The translations under genes were made by a program, and so were the position numbers. Below the pieces are notes generated by a model, which saw nothing but the letters and a program-made list of their open reading frames with translations, was not told where the DNA came from and made no database searches. From NCBI RefSeq assembly GCF_900104035.1, contig NZ_FNIT01000002.1:1-64000 (forward strand): a stretch of DNA of 64,000 nt, written 5' to 3'. The stretch comes from Aureimonas jatrophae (GTDB lineage: Bacteria; Pseudomonadota; Alphaproteobacteria; Rhizobiales; Rhizobiaceae). Below, piece by piece: positions 8,314-17,041 of this stretch; the stretch's first letter is position 1; each line of letters begins with the position of its first letter.

Positions 8314-8739
8314 TCAATGCGTCGCGGTGCTGCGAAGGGTGGACGGGGTCAGGCGAAGGGCGTAGGCGCCCTCGCCCAGGAGAGCGACCCCAAGCAGTCC
8401 GACGATCCAAAGCGCGAGAAATTCCCATCCGCCGTTCGGGTTGGTGAAGAAGAAGCCGGCCGGGCCGTGAACGGTGGCAATGGCACCCAGCAGGATCGGG
8501 ATGAGCGCCAAGGCGGCGAGCCGGCTGTACACGCCGGCGATCAAGGCGACGGCGCCCACGATCTCGACGACGATGACGAGATAGGCGAGCGGGCCGGGAA
8601 GGCCGAGGCTTTGGAAGAACTGGGCCGTGCCGGCTGGCGTGAAGACGAAGACCTTCAGGCCAGCATGGGCGAGGAACAGGATCCCCAGCGCAACGCGCAG
8701 AAGTGTGGCGGCATAGGGTGCTGTGCGGGTGTCGATCAT
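8314..8739 (-). CDS. DoxX family membrane protein
   Basis: A 141-residue inner-membrane protein with about four hydrophobic helices (near residues 8-28, 45-70, 72-92 and 105-130) and the DoxX-family text LRVALGILFLAHAGLK. DoxX proteins often accompany ring-cleavage dioxygenases and GSTs, as MhqP does with MhqO, and are linked to thiol or quinone stress. It is the first gene of the minus-strand run, 37 bases before the VOC gene, and is divergent from the LysR gene at 8840. That regulator is the likely switch for the whole DoxX-VOC-NmrA-SDR-GST group. Confidence 0.9.
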   Translation of the reverse strand: MIDTRTAPYAATLLRVALGILFLAHAGLKVFVFTPAGTAQFFQSLGLPGPLAYLVIVVEIVGAVALIAGVYSRLAALALIPILLGAIATVHGPAGFFFTNPNGGWEFLALWIVGLLGVALLGEGAYALRLTPSTLRSTATH

Positions 8740-8839
8740 GTCCGGAACTCCAGCGTTTGACCTGCTCTATGTGCCCCGTGCCAACTTGTTCGATAATCCG
8801 GCTACGATGCATAACAGCTCACACTCGAGGAGTGAGTTG

Positions 8840-9763
8840 ATGCTGGACAAGTTCACGGGACTACAGGTCTTCGCTCGCGTGGCCGCACTCGGCAGCCTGT
8901 CCGGCGCGGCTCGCTCGCTCGGCATGTCGCAGACCATGGCCACCAAGCACATGGCGGCCTTAGAGGAACGGCTCGGCGTCAAGGTCCTCCATCGCACGAC
9001 ACGTCGCATCACGTTGACGGAGGCGGGTCGCCGCTACCTCGAAAGCGCCGAGCGTATCCTCGCCGAAGTCGAGGAAGCGGATGCCGCGGCCATGGCCGAG
9101 CGCGTCGAGGTGACGGGTGTCCTGCGTGTTAACGCGCCCGTGTCGTTCGGCGTGCGTGCTCTCGCCCCGCTGCTTCCGGCCTTCGCCGAGCTCAATCCCT
9201 CCCTTGTCGTCGATCTCGGGCTGAACGACCGGACCATCGACCTCGTCGAGGAAGGGTGGGACCTCGCTATCCGGATCGGGCGTATCCGGGACCAGTCGCT
9301 CGTCGCCCGCAGGCTGGCGCCTTGCCACCTGCTTCTGGCCGCCTCACCGGAGTATCTGCGCACGCACGGCACGCCCCGGACAGTCGCGGACCTCAGCACT
9401 CACAACTGCCTCGGTTACACGCTGTCGAGCACGCTCGGTCCCCGAAGCTGGGCGTTCGAGACGGACGGCAGCCACGCCGTTCCCATCCAAGGCAACCTAC
9501 GCGCCAACAACGGCGACGTGCTGGTCGCAGCAGCTCTGGCCGGACAGGGGCTCGTCTACGAGCCAACCTTCCTGGTCGGCGACGCCATCCGGTCCGGCAA
9601 GCTTTGCAGGGTCATCCTCGATCGTCCCTTGCTGGAGCTGCCTGGCGTCTACGCGGTCTACGCCGCCAACCGCCGCCCTCCCGCCAAGGTCCGCGCCTTC
9701 ATCGACTTTCTGGTCGACCGGTTCGGACCGACCCCGCCTTGGGACCGGGACCTGACGAATTGA
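8840..9763 (+). CDS. LysR family transcriptional regulator
   Basis: A 307-residue LysR regulator from the ATG at 8840. An open frame extends upstream to 8723 but overlaps the DoxX start, and MLDKFTGLQVFARVAAL is the normal LysR N-terminus; GAGGAGTG lies just upstream. The winged helix covers about residues 1-60 and the effector domain 90-300, of the CrgA/DsdC-like group with the text NDRTIDLVEEGWDLAIRIG. It is divergent from the DoxX-led operon, which it probably regulates. The inducer is unknown; quinones or catechols are a reasonable guess from the operon content. Confidence 0.92.
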   Translation: MLDKFTGLQVFARVAALGSLSGAARSLGMSQTMATKHMAALEERLGVKVLHRTTRRITLTEAGRRYLESAERILAEVEEADAAAMAERVEVTGVLRVNAPVSFGVRALAPLLPAFAELNPSLVVDLGLNDRTIDLVEEGWDLAIRIGRIRDQSLVARRLAPCHLLLAASPEYLRTHGTPRTVADLSTHNCLGYTLSSTLGPRSWAFETDGSHAVPIQGNLRANNGDVLVAAALAGQGLVYEPTFLVGDAIRSGKLCRVILDRPLLELPGVYAVYAANRRPPAKVRAFIDFLVDRFGPTPPWDRDLTN

Positions 9764-9991
9764 GCACAGCCTTCAGGCTTCGCGCCAACCCGGCGATACC
9801 CGTATCGACCGGCATGTCCGATCGTTGCTGCAACGGCGGCTTTGGCGGCGAGTTGAACCGTAAGCGGACCGGAAGCTTTCCACCCCGTCAGGTCTCCGGC
9901 AGTCATGAAAGCGGACGCCCGGAAGCGGCCCATGTGCTTCCGATCCACTTGGGACACTTAGGGCGTTTCGGGAAACGCTCGAAACCGGTCG
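9764..9991. repeat. dispersed intergenic repeat, copy 4, convergent gap
   Basis: About 9850-9940 carries TAAGCGGACCGGAAGCTTTCC, then GAAAGCGGACGCCCGGAAGCGG. These are the same words and order as the copies near 2350 and 11280. The gap separates the convergent LysR and serine hydrolase genes and contains no supported gene. Confidence 0.5.
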
Positions 9992-11059
9992 TCAGAACGC
10001 GCAGGCGACGTCGGTCGCCTCGCCGAGCGCGACCACGAAGCCGAGCATCGAGGCGATGAGGTCCGGCCGCCGATCCCGTTCCGCCACAAAGCCCCCCAGC
10101 GCGATGCCCAAGGCTGGAACGTAGAGGGCTGCCGTTCCCCAGTAGCCGACATGGCCATACACTTCGAAACCGCCTGCGCAGATCGCCATCACGCCAAGGC
10201 GATACCCGTCGTCGCGTTCGGCCCCTGTCGGCGCGAGCATCTCGGCCAAGGTCGTCTCCTGCCGCAGAACCCTGCCTTCGAACAGGGCCGCGGTCAGACC
10301 CCCTAAGTCGCGAACCGACACGACCAGTCCGCCGCCACCGTAGGCATCCACACTTGGGTGCAGATCGGTCACGTCGCGGCCATGAACGAACTGGCGGCGA
10401 CGGGGTTCGGCATCGACGTGCGGGACCTCCGCGCCTTCCCACCAGGTCGCACGCAGCCCGTGCCGCTCGAAACCCAACTCGTCACGGACCGTCGCAGCCA
10501 ACGAGCGACCGCTCACCCGCTCGATCACCTCGCGCAAGAGGACGTAGCCCGTATCGGAGTAGTGATAGACAGCGCCCGGCTCCCCGATCGGCTTGGCAAG
10601 CGATGCGCCGATCTGGACTTGCTCCATCCGCGTCCATGCACGCGAAGGGTCCTCGAACGCGGCTGCGAGATAGTTCGGATCGTCGGTGTGGTCGGCCAAG
10701 CCGGACGAGTGGGCGAGAAGGTGGCGGATCGTGATCCGCTCGCAGCAGAATCCTGCGGACTGAAGGCACTGGTATGTCGCCCTATCGAGGTGATCGCTGA
10801 TCGCATCGTCGAGGCAGAGCTTTCCCGCCTCGGCAAGTCGTAGAACGGTCGCGGCCGTGAACGTCTTGGTGTTGCTGGCAACGCGGAACGGCGTGTCCAA
10901 CGTCATCGCGGGGTCGTCATGGACACGCCCTGCGGATGTGAGGCCGATCGGCACGTCCACGCCCTTGCCACACAGATAGATCGCCGATGCGGACGATGGA
11001 TCGGATAGGAGCGTTTCGAAGTGTCTTGCCAAAAAGGCTTGGCCGATCATGGTCCCCAT
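9992..11059 (-). CDS. serine hydrolase, beta-lactamase class C / PBP4* family
   Basis: About 355 residues from the ATG at 11059 (352 from 11050). The Ser62-x-x-Lys65 motif (SNTK) and the Tyr167-Ser-Asp triad (YHYSDTGY) mark the beta-lactamase/DD-peptidase/esterase superfamily, which acylates the serine with an amide or ester. No signal peptide is visible at either start, so a cytosolic esterase or peptidase role is more likely than drug resistance. The open frame continues upstream to 11380 but that part reads as repeat-rich non-coding sequence. The gene stands alone, convergent with the LysR gene. The natural substrate is not known. Confidence 0.85.
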   Translation of the reverse strand: MGTMIGQAFLARHFETLLSDPSSASAIYLCGKGVDVPIGLTSAGRVHDDPAMTLDTPFRVASNTKTFTAATVLRLAEAGKLCLDDAISDHLDRATYQCLQSAGFCCERITIRHLLAHSSGLADHTDDPNYLAAAFEDPSRAWTRMEQVQIGASLAKPIGEPGAVYHYSDTGYVLLREVIERVSGRSLAATVRDELGFERHGLRATWWEGAEVPHVDAEPRRRQFVHGRDVTDLHPSVDAYGGGGLVVSVRDLGGLTAALFEGRVLRQETTLAEMLAPTGAERDDGYRLGVMAICAGGFEVYGHVGYWGTAALYVPALGIALGGFVAERDRRPDLIASMLGFVVALGEATDVACAF

Positions 11060-11405
11060 TCCGCTCGTGGCAGCTTCCGAACATCCGTGATCGATAGCCG
11101 CCTGATCGCCTTCTCTCACCCGGCCTACAGGTCGCCGATCTCGTCCTCTGAGAACCAAAGGCTCGGCAGGACCGTGATCGCCGACTGTTACCGCGATCGA
11201 GCAAGGCACGCCGGCGTTGTCCCTGCGGATCATGAGGCTGAACGTACCGTTCCCCGATCGATCCGGCCACCAACTATGTCCGCTTCTCAACCCTGCGCTC
11301 GAAAAGCGGACAGGCAGGTTTCCACCCAGTCCAGCAGTTGGAACGGCCGCCGTCGAGTCCTGAAAGCGGCCGTTCCGCACCAGCCTGAACCGGCGTAGTC
11401 GAAGG
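11060..11405. repeat. intergenic region with dispersed repeat, copy 5
   Basis: No supported gene. About 11276-11385 contains GTCCGCTTCTCAACC, AAAAGCGGACAGGCAGGTTTCC and GAAAGCGGCCGTTCCGC, all members of the dispersed repeat family. It lies between the serine hydrolase start and the stop of the recombinase gene, both on the minus strand. Confidence 0.5.
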
Positions 11406-12038
11406 CTACACTTCGGTACCCTCAGCCAACGTCAAGGCGTCCTCAACATCGACACCGAGATAGCGGACCGTGCTCTCGATCTTCGTGTCGCCGAGCAAAA
11501 TCTGGACCGCTCGCAGGTTGCCGGTCGCCTTATAGATGATCGACGCCTTTGTCCGACGCAGCGAGTGCGTGCCGTAGTCCTCCTTCCGCAAGCCGATCGC
11601 CGTCACCCACTCGTCGACGAGCCGGGCATACTGCCGGGTGCTCAGATGCGTCGCGCGGTCGACGCGGCTCGGGAAGGCATAGTCGTCGACCGTACCGCCG
11701 CGACGCTCCAGCCATGTTTGTAGGCTTGCCCGTGCAGCATCCAACAGTTCGAACTGGACGGGACGCTTCGTTTTGCGCTGGACCACGATTGCGCGTGCCC
11801 GGATGCGTCCGCCTGAGACCAGGTCTCCGATCTTGACCTTTACGACGTCGCAGCCTCGCAGCTTGCTGTCGATGGCGAGATCGAAAAGAGCGCGGTCCCG
11901 CAACCGTCCCTCATGGTCGAGCCAGAAGCGGATGGCCCAAACTTGTGGCGCCTTCAGCGCGCGCTTGGCACCGACCATGCGGCCTGCGTTCCATGCTTTG
12001 CGTCCACTACCAGTCGGATCGAATGTCGTATGTCCCAT
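11406..12038 (-). CDS. short tyrosine recombinase / integrase
   Basis: A 210-residue phage-integrase-family protein that consists almost entirely of the catalytic domain. Recognisable catalytic positions are Arg61 (KLRGCD), a lysine near 89-91, His158-x-x-Arg161 (HSLRR) and Tyr193 (VRYLG). The position that is usually His or Trp in the LGH motif is Asp184 here (LLGDTK). Members break and rejoin DNA through the tyrosine. There is no attachment site, excisionase or phage gene next to it, so this may be a stand-alone or stranded mobile-element gene. The Asp substitution may weaken activity. Confidence 0.88.
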   Translation of the reverse strand: MGHTTFDPTGSGRKAWNAGRMVGAKRALKAPQVWAIRFWLDHEGRLRDRALFDLAIDSKLRGCDVVKVKIGDLVSGGRIRARAIVVQRKTKRPVQFELLDAARASLQTWLERRGGTVDDYAFPSRVDRATHLSTRQYARLVDEWVTAIGLRKEDYGTHSLRRTKASIIYKATGNLRAVQILLGDTKIESTVRYLGVDVEDALTLAEGTEV

Positions 12039-12260
12039 TGTCGTTCTCCCATGGCTAGAACGGCCGATAGGATTGTGCGACAGAGAGCGTGCCGCCGGAT
12101 GCTTCCCCAGAAGGGTCGGGCCGAAAGCGGACGGGCAGTTTCAGGAGTGATCACATCAAAAGCTGCCGTTCTACAGACGGCGCTATCAGGGTCATTTGAG
12201 CCCAATCGATTGGCTGGCAAACTGAGTTGACGAGCGGTGGGGCATGCCATTCGAACGTGA
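12039..12260. repeat. divergent gap with dispersed repeat, copy 6
   Basis: About 12105-12185 reads AGGGTCGGGCCGAAAGCGG, then ACGGGCAGTTTCAGG and AAAGCTGCCGTTC, closely similar to the copies near 43320 and 53235. It lies between the divergent recombinase and AraC genes, so any promoters must share this space. Confidence 0.55.
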
Positions 12261-13124
12261 ATGTCGTACGATTTCCTGATGTCGAGCGCCCTTAGAATTG
12301 CTCAAGGGAAATTTGGCCGCGTCGCGCTGTTGGACATGAATCGTCCCCTCGTGCGTCACGCTCATCCTCATTGCCACGTCCTATTGAAGGTCGAGGGTGC
12401 GGATACACAATTCTCGGTGCGCGACGATCTCGTTCCTTTGACGAACGAAAGTGCCGTCCTCGTTAACGCGTGGGAACCACATGCCTATGCGCATGACCCA
12501 CGCCGCCCGCCGACGATCATCCTTGCACTCTACATCGAGCCGCGATGGCTCGCGGAATTCAGGCCGAACTGGACCGCGAGCGGCAGACCCGGCTTCTTCG
12601 CTCAGGCCACCGGCGCCATCACGCCTCGCATTCGGGCGCTCACCGACGACATGGCCCGAGCTATGGTCACCGAGCCGGCGGCGCAGACCCTTCACGAGAC
12701 GTTCTTGTCGGATCTGATGATCGCGGTGATCGAGCGCTTCACGCCATGGCGCGAAACAGCGGTGTCGCTCAGAAATCTGGCGAGAGGGCCGAGCGTCGAT
12801 CACCGTATCCGCACGGTCGCCGCCCAGATCGATGCGGACCCAGGCGCAATACGCCAGATCGATGATCTGATTGCTGCGACTCATGTTTCGCGTGCGCAGT
12901 TCTTTCGCTTGTTTGAAGCTTCTATGGGCGTTTCGCCCCGGGTCTATCTCAACGCCGCGCGATTGGAGCGGGCTGTCCAAGCTGTTTCGGGCAGCGAGGC
13001 GCACCTGTCTGCGATCAGCGAAAGCCTCGGCTTCTCCGTTCCCGCGCATTTCTCGCGTTTCTTTCACGACCATGCAGGGTCGTCGCCGTCGGGATTTCGT
13101 GCCGTGACGCGAAAGCCCGTCTGA
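12261..13124 (+). CDS. AraC family transcriptional regulator
   Basis: A 287-residue regulator with an N-terminal cupin-like ligand domain (about residues 20-100, including a HAHPHCHVLLKVEG segment) and a C-terminal double helix-turn-helix (about 185-285, with QIDDLIAATHVSRAQFFRLF and LSAISESLGFSVPAHFSRFF). The gene reads into the molybdenum hydroxylase operon 120 bases downstream, so it is the likely activator of that pathway. The inducer would be the pathway substrate or a CoA-pathway intermediate. The start codon at 12261 follows a weak ribosome-binding site; a later in-frame ATG is at 12279. Confidence 0.9.
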   Translation: MSYDFLMSSALRIAQGKFGRVALLDMNRPLVRHAHPHCHVLLKVEGADTQFSVRDDLVPLTNESAVLVNAWEPHAYAHDPRRPPTIILALYIEPRWLAEFRPNWTASGRPGFFAQATGAITPRIRALTDDMARAMVTEPAAQTLHETFLSDLMIAVIERFTPWRETAVSLRNLARGPSVDHRIRTVAAQIDADPGAIRQIDDLIAATHVSRAQFFRLFEASMGVSPRVYLNAARLERAVQAVSGSEAHLSAISESLGFSVPAHFSRFFHDHAGSSPSGFRAVTRKPV

Positions 13125-13244
13125 TTTTGAGACTCCTCGGTAAGCCGTGAGACCGGGTGGGATCGTGGCACCCTACCGTCCCCCCTAGGCTCGCCTCTCA
13201 TACGGCATCCCCGACGAGCGGGTGCCTCGGGAGGATACCAAGAG

Positions 13245-16217
13245 ATGACCGCCATTCCGCCATCGGGCGGCTGGACGGGACGTTCGGTGCCGCGGGTCGA
13301 GGACGCCGCGCTGCTGACGGGCCGCGGCCGCTACGTGGACGACTTGCCGATCGCGCCTGGAACGCTGCACGCCGCCGTCCTTCGCTCGCCTCATGCCCAT
13401 GCCGCGATCAAGCGCGTCGACGCATCGGCGGCCCTCGCCCTGCCGGGCGTCGCTTGTGTCCTCACGGCGGACGAGGTGCGTCGGCTATCCCGCGCCATGA
13501 CCGTCGGAGTGAAGGCCGATGTCGAGGCTTGGCCGATCGCCGTGGACCGGGTGCGCTATGTCGGCGAGCCGGTCGCCGTGGTCGTGGCCGCCGATCGCTA
13601 CATCGCCGAAGACGCCGTTGATCTCATCAAGGTCGAATACGAAATTCTGCCGGTGGTGGTTGATCCACGCACGGCGGCGGAGCCGGACGCGCCGACGCTT
13701 CATCCGTCCTTGGGCGGCAACGTCATCAACGAGCGCCTGTTTCGCTACGGCGAGCCGGATGCGGCGTTCGCGGCGGCGTCCCGCCGCGTGGCGGTCACCG
13801 TCAGCTATCCTCGCAACTCAGGCACGCCGATCGAGACCTACGGCGTCGTCGCATCCTACGATCCGGGTGAGGATGCCTATGACGTCACGGCCAACTTCCA
13901 GGGTCCGTTCTCGATCCACGCCGTCGTCGCACGTGCCCTGAACGTGCCGGGCAACCGGATGCGCCTGCGCACGCCGCCCGATTCCGGCGGATCGTTCGGC
14001 ATCAAGCAGGGCGTCTTTCCTTATATGATCCTCATGGCGCTGGCCGCCCGCCTCGCCGACCGGCCGGTGAAGTGGATCGAGGACCGGCTCGAGCATCTGT
14101 CGGCGTCCGTGTCGGCGACGAACCGCGTCACCACCCTGGAGGCGGCCGTCGAGTCGGACGGACGGGTCACGGCGCTGCGCTGGGATCAACTGGAGGACTG
14201 TGGTGCGCATCTGCGCGCACCCGAGCCGGCCACCCTCTACCGCATGCACGGTAACATGACGGGCGCCTACGCCATCCGCCATGTCGCGATCCGCAACCGG
14301 ATCGTGCTGACCAACAAGACCCCGACCGGCCTGAACCGGGGCTTCGGCGGGCCGCAGATGTATTTCGCGCTCGAGCGGCTGATGCAGCGGATCGCCGTGG
14401 AACTCCGGCTCGATCCCCTGGACGTGATCGGGCGCAATCTCGTGCCGGCAGGCTCCTTCCCCTACCGGACGGCGACCGGCGCCCTTCTGGACAGCGGCGA
14501 CTACCAGGCGGCGATGGCCCGCGCGATCGACGAGGGCCAGCTGGCGGACCTTTTGGAAACCCGGCGGGCGGCGCGTGAGGAGGGCCGGCTCTACGGCATC
14601 GGCTACACGGCCGCCGTCGAGCCGAGCGTGTCCAACATGGGCTACATCACCGCCGTTCTGTCGCCGGCCGCACGCCACAAGGCCGGTCCGAAGAACGGAG
14701 CCCAGGCCACCGCGACGATCTCGATCGATCCGCTCGGCGCCGTGTCCGTCAAGGTAGCCTCCGTGCCGCAGGGACAGGGGCATCGCACGGTGCTGGCTCA
14801 GGTCGTCGCCGACGTCCTGGGCCTCGAGCCCGACGCCATCCGCGTTCTCGCCGACGTCGACACGGCGCGCGACGCCTGGTCCATCGCCTCGGGCAACTAT
14901 TCGAGTCGCTTCGCGCCGGCCGTCGCAGGGGCAGCCAAGCTCGCCGCCGACCGGATCGCGGTCAAACTGAAGCGCGTCGCCGCTGGACAACTCAACGTGG
15001 CGGCGGACGAAGTAGAACTTGTGAACGGCCGCGCTCAGGCGCGGGGCAACCCGGAAAACGCCGTATCCTTCGCGCGCGTGGCCGCCGCGACGCATTGGGC
15101 CCCGGGCACGCTGCCGGACGACGTCGACCAGACGATCCGCGAAACCGTTTTCTGGACCCCGGAGCAGTTGATCGCGCCGGACGACGAGGACGCGGTGAAC
15201 TCCTCGCTCTGCCACGGCTTCATCTTCGACTTCTGCGGCGTCGAGGTGGACCGGCTGACCGGCGCGGTGCGCATCGACAAATACGTGACGATGCACGATT
15301 GCGGCCGCATCCTGCATCCCGGCATGGTGGCGGGGCAGGTGACGGGCGGTTTCGCCCACGCGGTCGGCGCGGCTCTGCTCGAGGAGTATGCCTATGGCCC
15401 GGACGGCAGCTTCCTGTCCGGGACGCTAGCCGACTATCTGATCCCGACCGTGATGGAGGTGCCTGAGCCGGTCATCCTCCATTACGAGAGCCCTTCGCCC
15501 TTCACCCCGCTCGGCGCCAAGGGGGTCGGCGAGGGGAATTGCATGTCGACCCCGGTCTGCCTCGCCAACGCGGTGGCGGACGCCTGCGGCTTCGACGAGG
15601 TGACGCTGCCGCTCGTGCCGGCGCGTCTGGCGGATCGTCTGGCATCGGAGGAGAAGCCCTCCCGCGAAGCGTCCACGAAATCGGTCGCCGCGCCCGCCAA
15701 ACCGGGCGAGCGCAAGCTGACAGGCGAAGGATCGGCCGAGGTGTTGGCGCCCCGACAGGCGGTCTGGGACATGCTGCTCGATCCCAGGACGCTCCAAGCG
15801 GTGATTCCTGGCGCTCACGACGTGCGCAAGGTCTCGCCCACGCGCTTCCTGGCCGATGTCACGCTCGGCGTCGGTCCGGTGAAGGGACGATACCGCGCCG
15901 AGATCGAGCTTTCGGACCTCGCCGAGCCAGAGGCGGTCACGCTGTCTGGCGGAACGGACGGCGCGCTCGGCTTCGGCCGAGGCTCGGGACGGATCACTCT
16001 GGCGCAGACCGCGCCGGATCGGACCACGCTGCACTACAGCTACGAGGCCGTGATCGGCGGCAAGGTCGCCTCGGTCGGTGGCCGCCTACTGGACGGCGCG
16101 GCGCGCGTCGTGATCGGCCAGTTCTTCAAATCGCTCGCCGCTCATGTCGGGGGTGGAGCGGACACGGCACCCGGCCTCCTTGCGCGACTTCGCCGCCTGC
16201 TCGGGAGGGGTGCATGA
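13245..16217 (+). CDS. molybdenum hydroxylase large subunit (CoxL/XdhB-type) with fused C-terminal CoxG/SRPBCC domain
   Basis: A 990-residue xanthine-dehydrogenase-family molybdopterin-binding subunit. Residues about 12-130 form the hammerhead domain and about 140-790 the two Mo-cofactor domains. GGSFG is at 248-252, NRGFGGPQ at 364-371, and KGVGEGN near 758-765 with the catalytic Glu. Residues about 824-985 match CoxG (KLTGEGSAEVLAPRQAVW), a START-like protein usually encoded separately. The CODH active-site loop with Cys (AYRCSFR) is absent, so this is not a form I CO dehydrogenase. It would hydroxylate an aromatic, N-heterocyclic or CoA-bound substrate. The stop overlaps the next start by four bases (ATGA). 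Confidence 0.93.
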   Translation: MTAIPPSGGWTGRSVPRVEDAALLTGRGRYVDDLPIAPGTLHAAVLRSPHAHAAIKRVDASAALALPGVACVLTADEVRRLSRAMTVGVKADVEAWPIAVDRVRYVGEPVAVVVAADRYIAEDAVDLIKVEYEILPVVVDPRTAAEPDAPTLHPSLGGNVINERLFRYGEPDAAFAAASRRVAVTVSYPRNSGTPIETYGVVASYDPGEDAYDVTANFQGPFSIHAVVARALNVPGNRMRLRTPPDSGGSFGIKQGVFPYMILMALAARLADRPVKWIEDRLEHLSASVSATNRVTTLEAAVESDGRVTALRWDQLEDCGAHLRAPEPATLYRMHGNMTGAYAIRHVAIRNRIVLTNKTPTGLNRGFGGPQMYFALERLMQRIAVELRLDPLDVIGRNLVPAGSFPYRTATGALLDSGDYQAAMARAIDEGQLADLLETRRAAREEGRLYGIGYTAAVEPSVSNMGYITAVLSPAARHKAGPKNGAQATATISIDPLGAVSVKVASVPQGQGHRTVLAQVVADVLGLEPDAIRVLADVDTARDAWSIASGNYSSRFAPAVAGAAKLAADRIAVKLKRVAAGQLNVAADEVELVNGRAQARGNPENAVSFARVAAATHWAPGTLPDDVDQTIRETVFWTPEQLIAPDDEDAVNSSLCHGFIFDFCGVEVDRLTGAVRIDKYVTMHDCGRILHPGMVAGQVTGGFAHAVGAALLEEYAYGPDGSFLSGTLADYLIPTVMEVPEPVILHYESPSPFTPLGAKGVGEGNCMSTPVCLANAVADACGFDEVTLPLVPARLADRLASEEKPSREASTKSVAAPAKPGERKLTGEGSAEVLAPRQAVWDMLLDPRTLQAVIPGAHDVRKVSPTRFLADVTLGVGPVKGRYRAEIELSDLAEPEAVTLSGGTDGALGFGRGSGRITLAQTAPDRTTLHYSYEAVIGGKVASVGGRLLDGAARVVIGQFFKSLAAHVGGGADTAPGLLARLRRLLGRGA

Positions 16218-17041
16218 AGCCGGCGCCTTTCGATCTCGTGCGGGCCGAAACGCTGACCGAAGCGCTCGACACCCTCGCACAGGCGGGCGAGGACGGACGC
16301 GTTCTGGCCGGCGGCCAGAGCTTCGTTCCGATGCTGAACATGCGCCTAGCGCGGCCCGGCGTGCTGATCGACATCATGGGCCTTGCGGAACTGCGCGCCG
16401 CCGACCTCGTCAAGGGCGCCCTTCGCATCGGTGCGGGCGTGCGGCAGGTCGAGCTCGCACGGCGGCCGGATCTGGCCGACCGGCTTCCGCTTTTGGCCGC
16501 CGCCATTCCCTACGTTGGCCACGTCCAAACCCGGTCGCGCGGAACGGTGTGCGGATCGCTGGCGCATGCCGATCCGAGCGCCGAGCTTCCCCTGGTGCTG
16601 ATCGCCTTGGGAGGCGAGATCCATCTGCGCACGAAGAAGGCGCGCAGAACCGTCGCCGCGCGGGACTTCTTTCTCGGCATGATGGCGACGGCGATGCAGC
16701 CCGGCGAGATGCTCGAGGCGGCATCCTTTCCGCTGCGCCGGCCCGGCGAGGGCTTCGGCTTCCGCGAGGTGGCCCGCCGCCACGGCGATTACGCCGTGGT
16801 CGCCGTGGCGGCGGTGGCCGGTCCGGAGGGCGTTCGCCTGGCGGTCGGCGGGGTGAGCGACGTGCCGGCGCTTCGAGACCTGCCCGATCCCGAAAGCGGC
16901 GACCTGGAGGACGCGTTGAACGACTTCGCCTGGTCGCTCGACGCGCGCGAGGACCTCCATGCCACCCCGCGCTACCGGCGCGAACTTGTGCGCCGTCTTG
17001 GCCGCGAAGCCATCGAGGAGGCGGTAAGATGCCGAAGCTGA
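16214..17041 (+). CDS. molybdenum hydroxylase FAD-binding subunit (CoxM-type)
   Basis: A 275-residue FAD-binding subunit with the family motif AGGQS at 32-36 followed by an LARPGVLIDI segment, and TRSRGTVCGSLAHADPSAE near 106-124, which contacts the FAD. It passes electrons from the [2Fe-2S] subunit to an acceptor. The true start is the ATG at 16214, which overlaps the large subunit stop. The stop at 17041 overlaps the ferredoxin subunit by 13 bases, so the three subunits are translationally coupled. Length is close to the usual 270-290 residues. Confidence 0.93.
   Translation: MKPAPFDLVRAETLTEALDTLAQAGEDGRVLAGGQSFVPMLNMRLARPGVLIDIMGLAELRAADLVKGALRIGAGVRQVELARRPDLADRLPLLAAAIPYVGHVQTRSRGTVCGSLAHADPSAELPLVLIALGGEIHLRTKKARRTVAARDFFLGMMATAMQPGEMLEAASFPLRRPGEGFGFREVARRHGDYAVVAVAAVAGPEGVRLAVGGVSDVPALRDLPDPESGDLEDALNDFAWSLDAREDLHATPRYRRELVRRLGREAIEEAVRCRS

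Noticed and set aside
9992-11059. A class C beta-lactamase conferring drug resistance
   Set aside because: The SxxK and YSD motifs fit, but no signal peptide is present and the wider family is mostly esterases and peptidases.
13818-15359. A 513-codon minus-strand frame inside the Mo-hydroxylase large subunit gene
   Set aside because: It is an Arg/Asp/His-rich shadow with no family features; the plus strand has all cofactor motifs.
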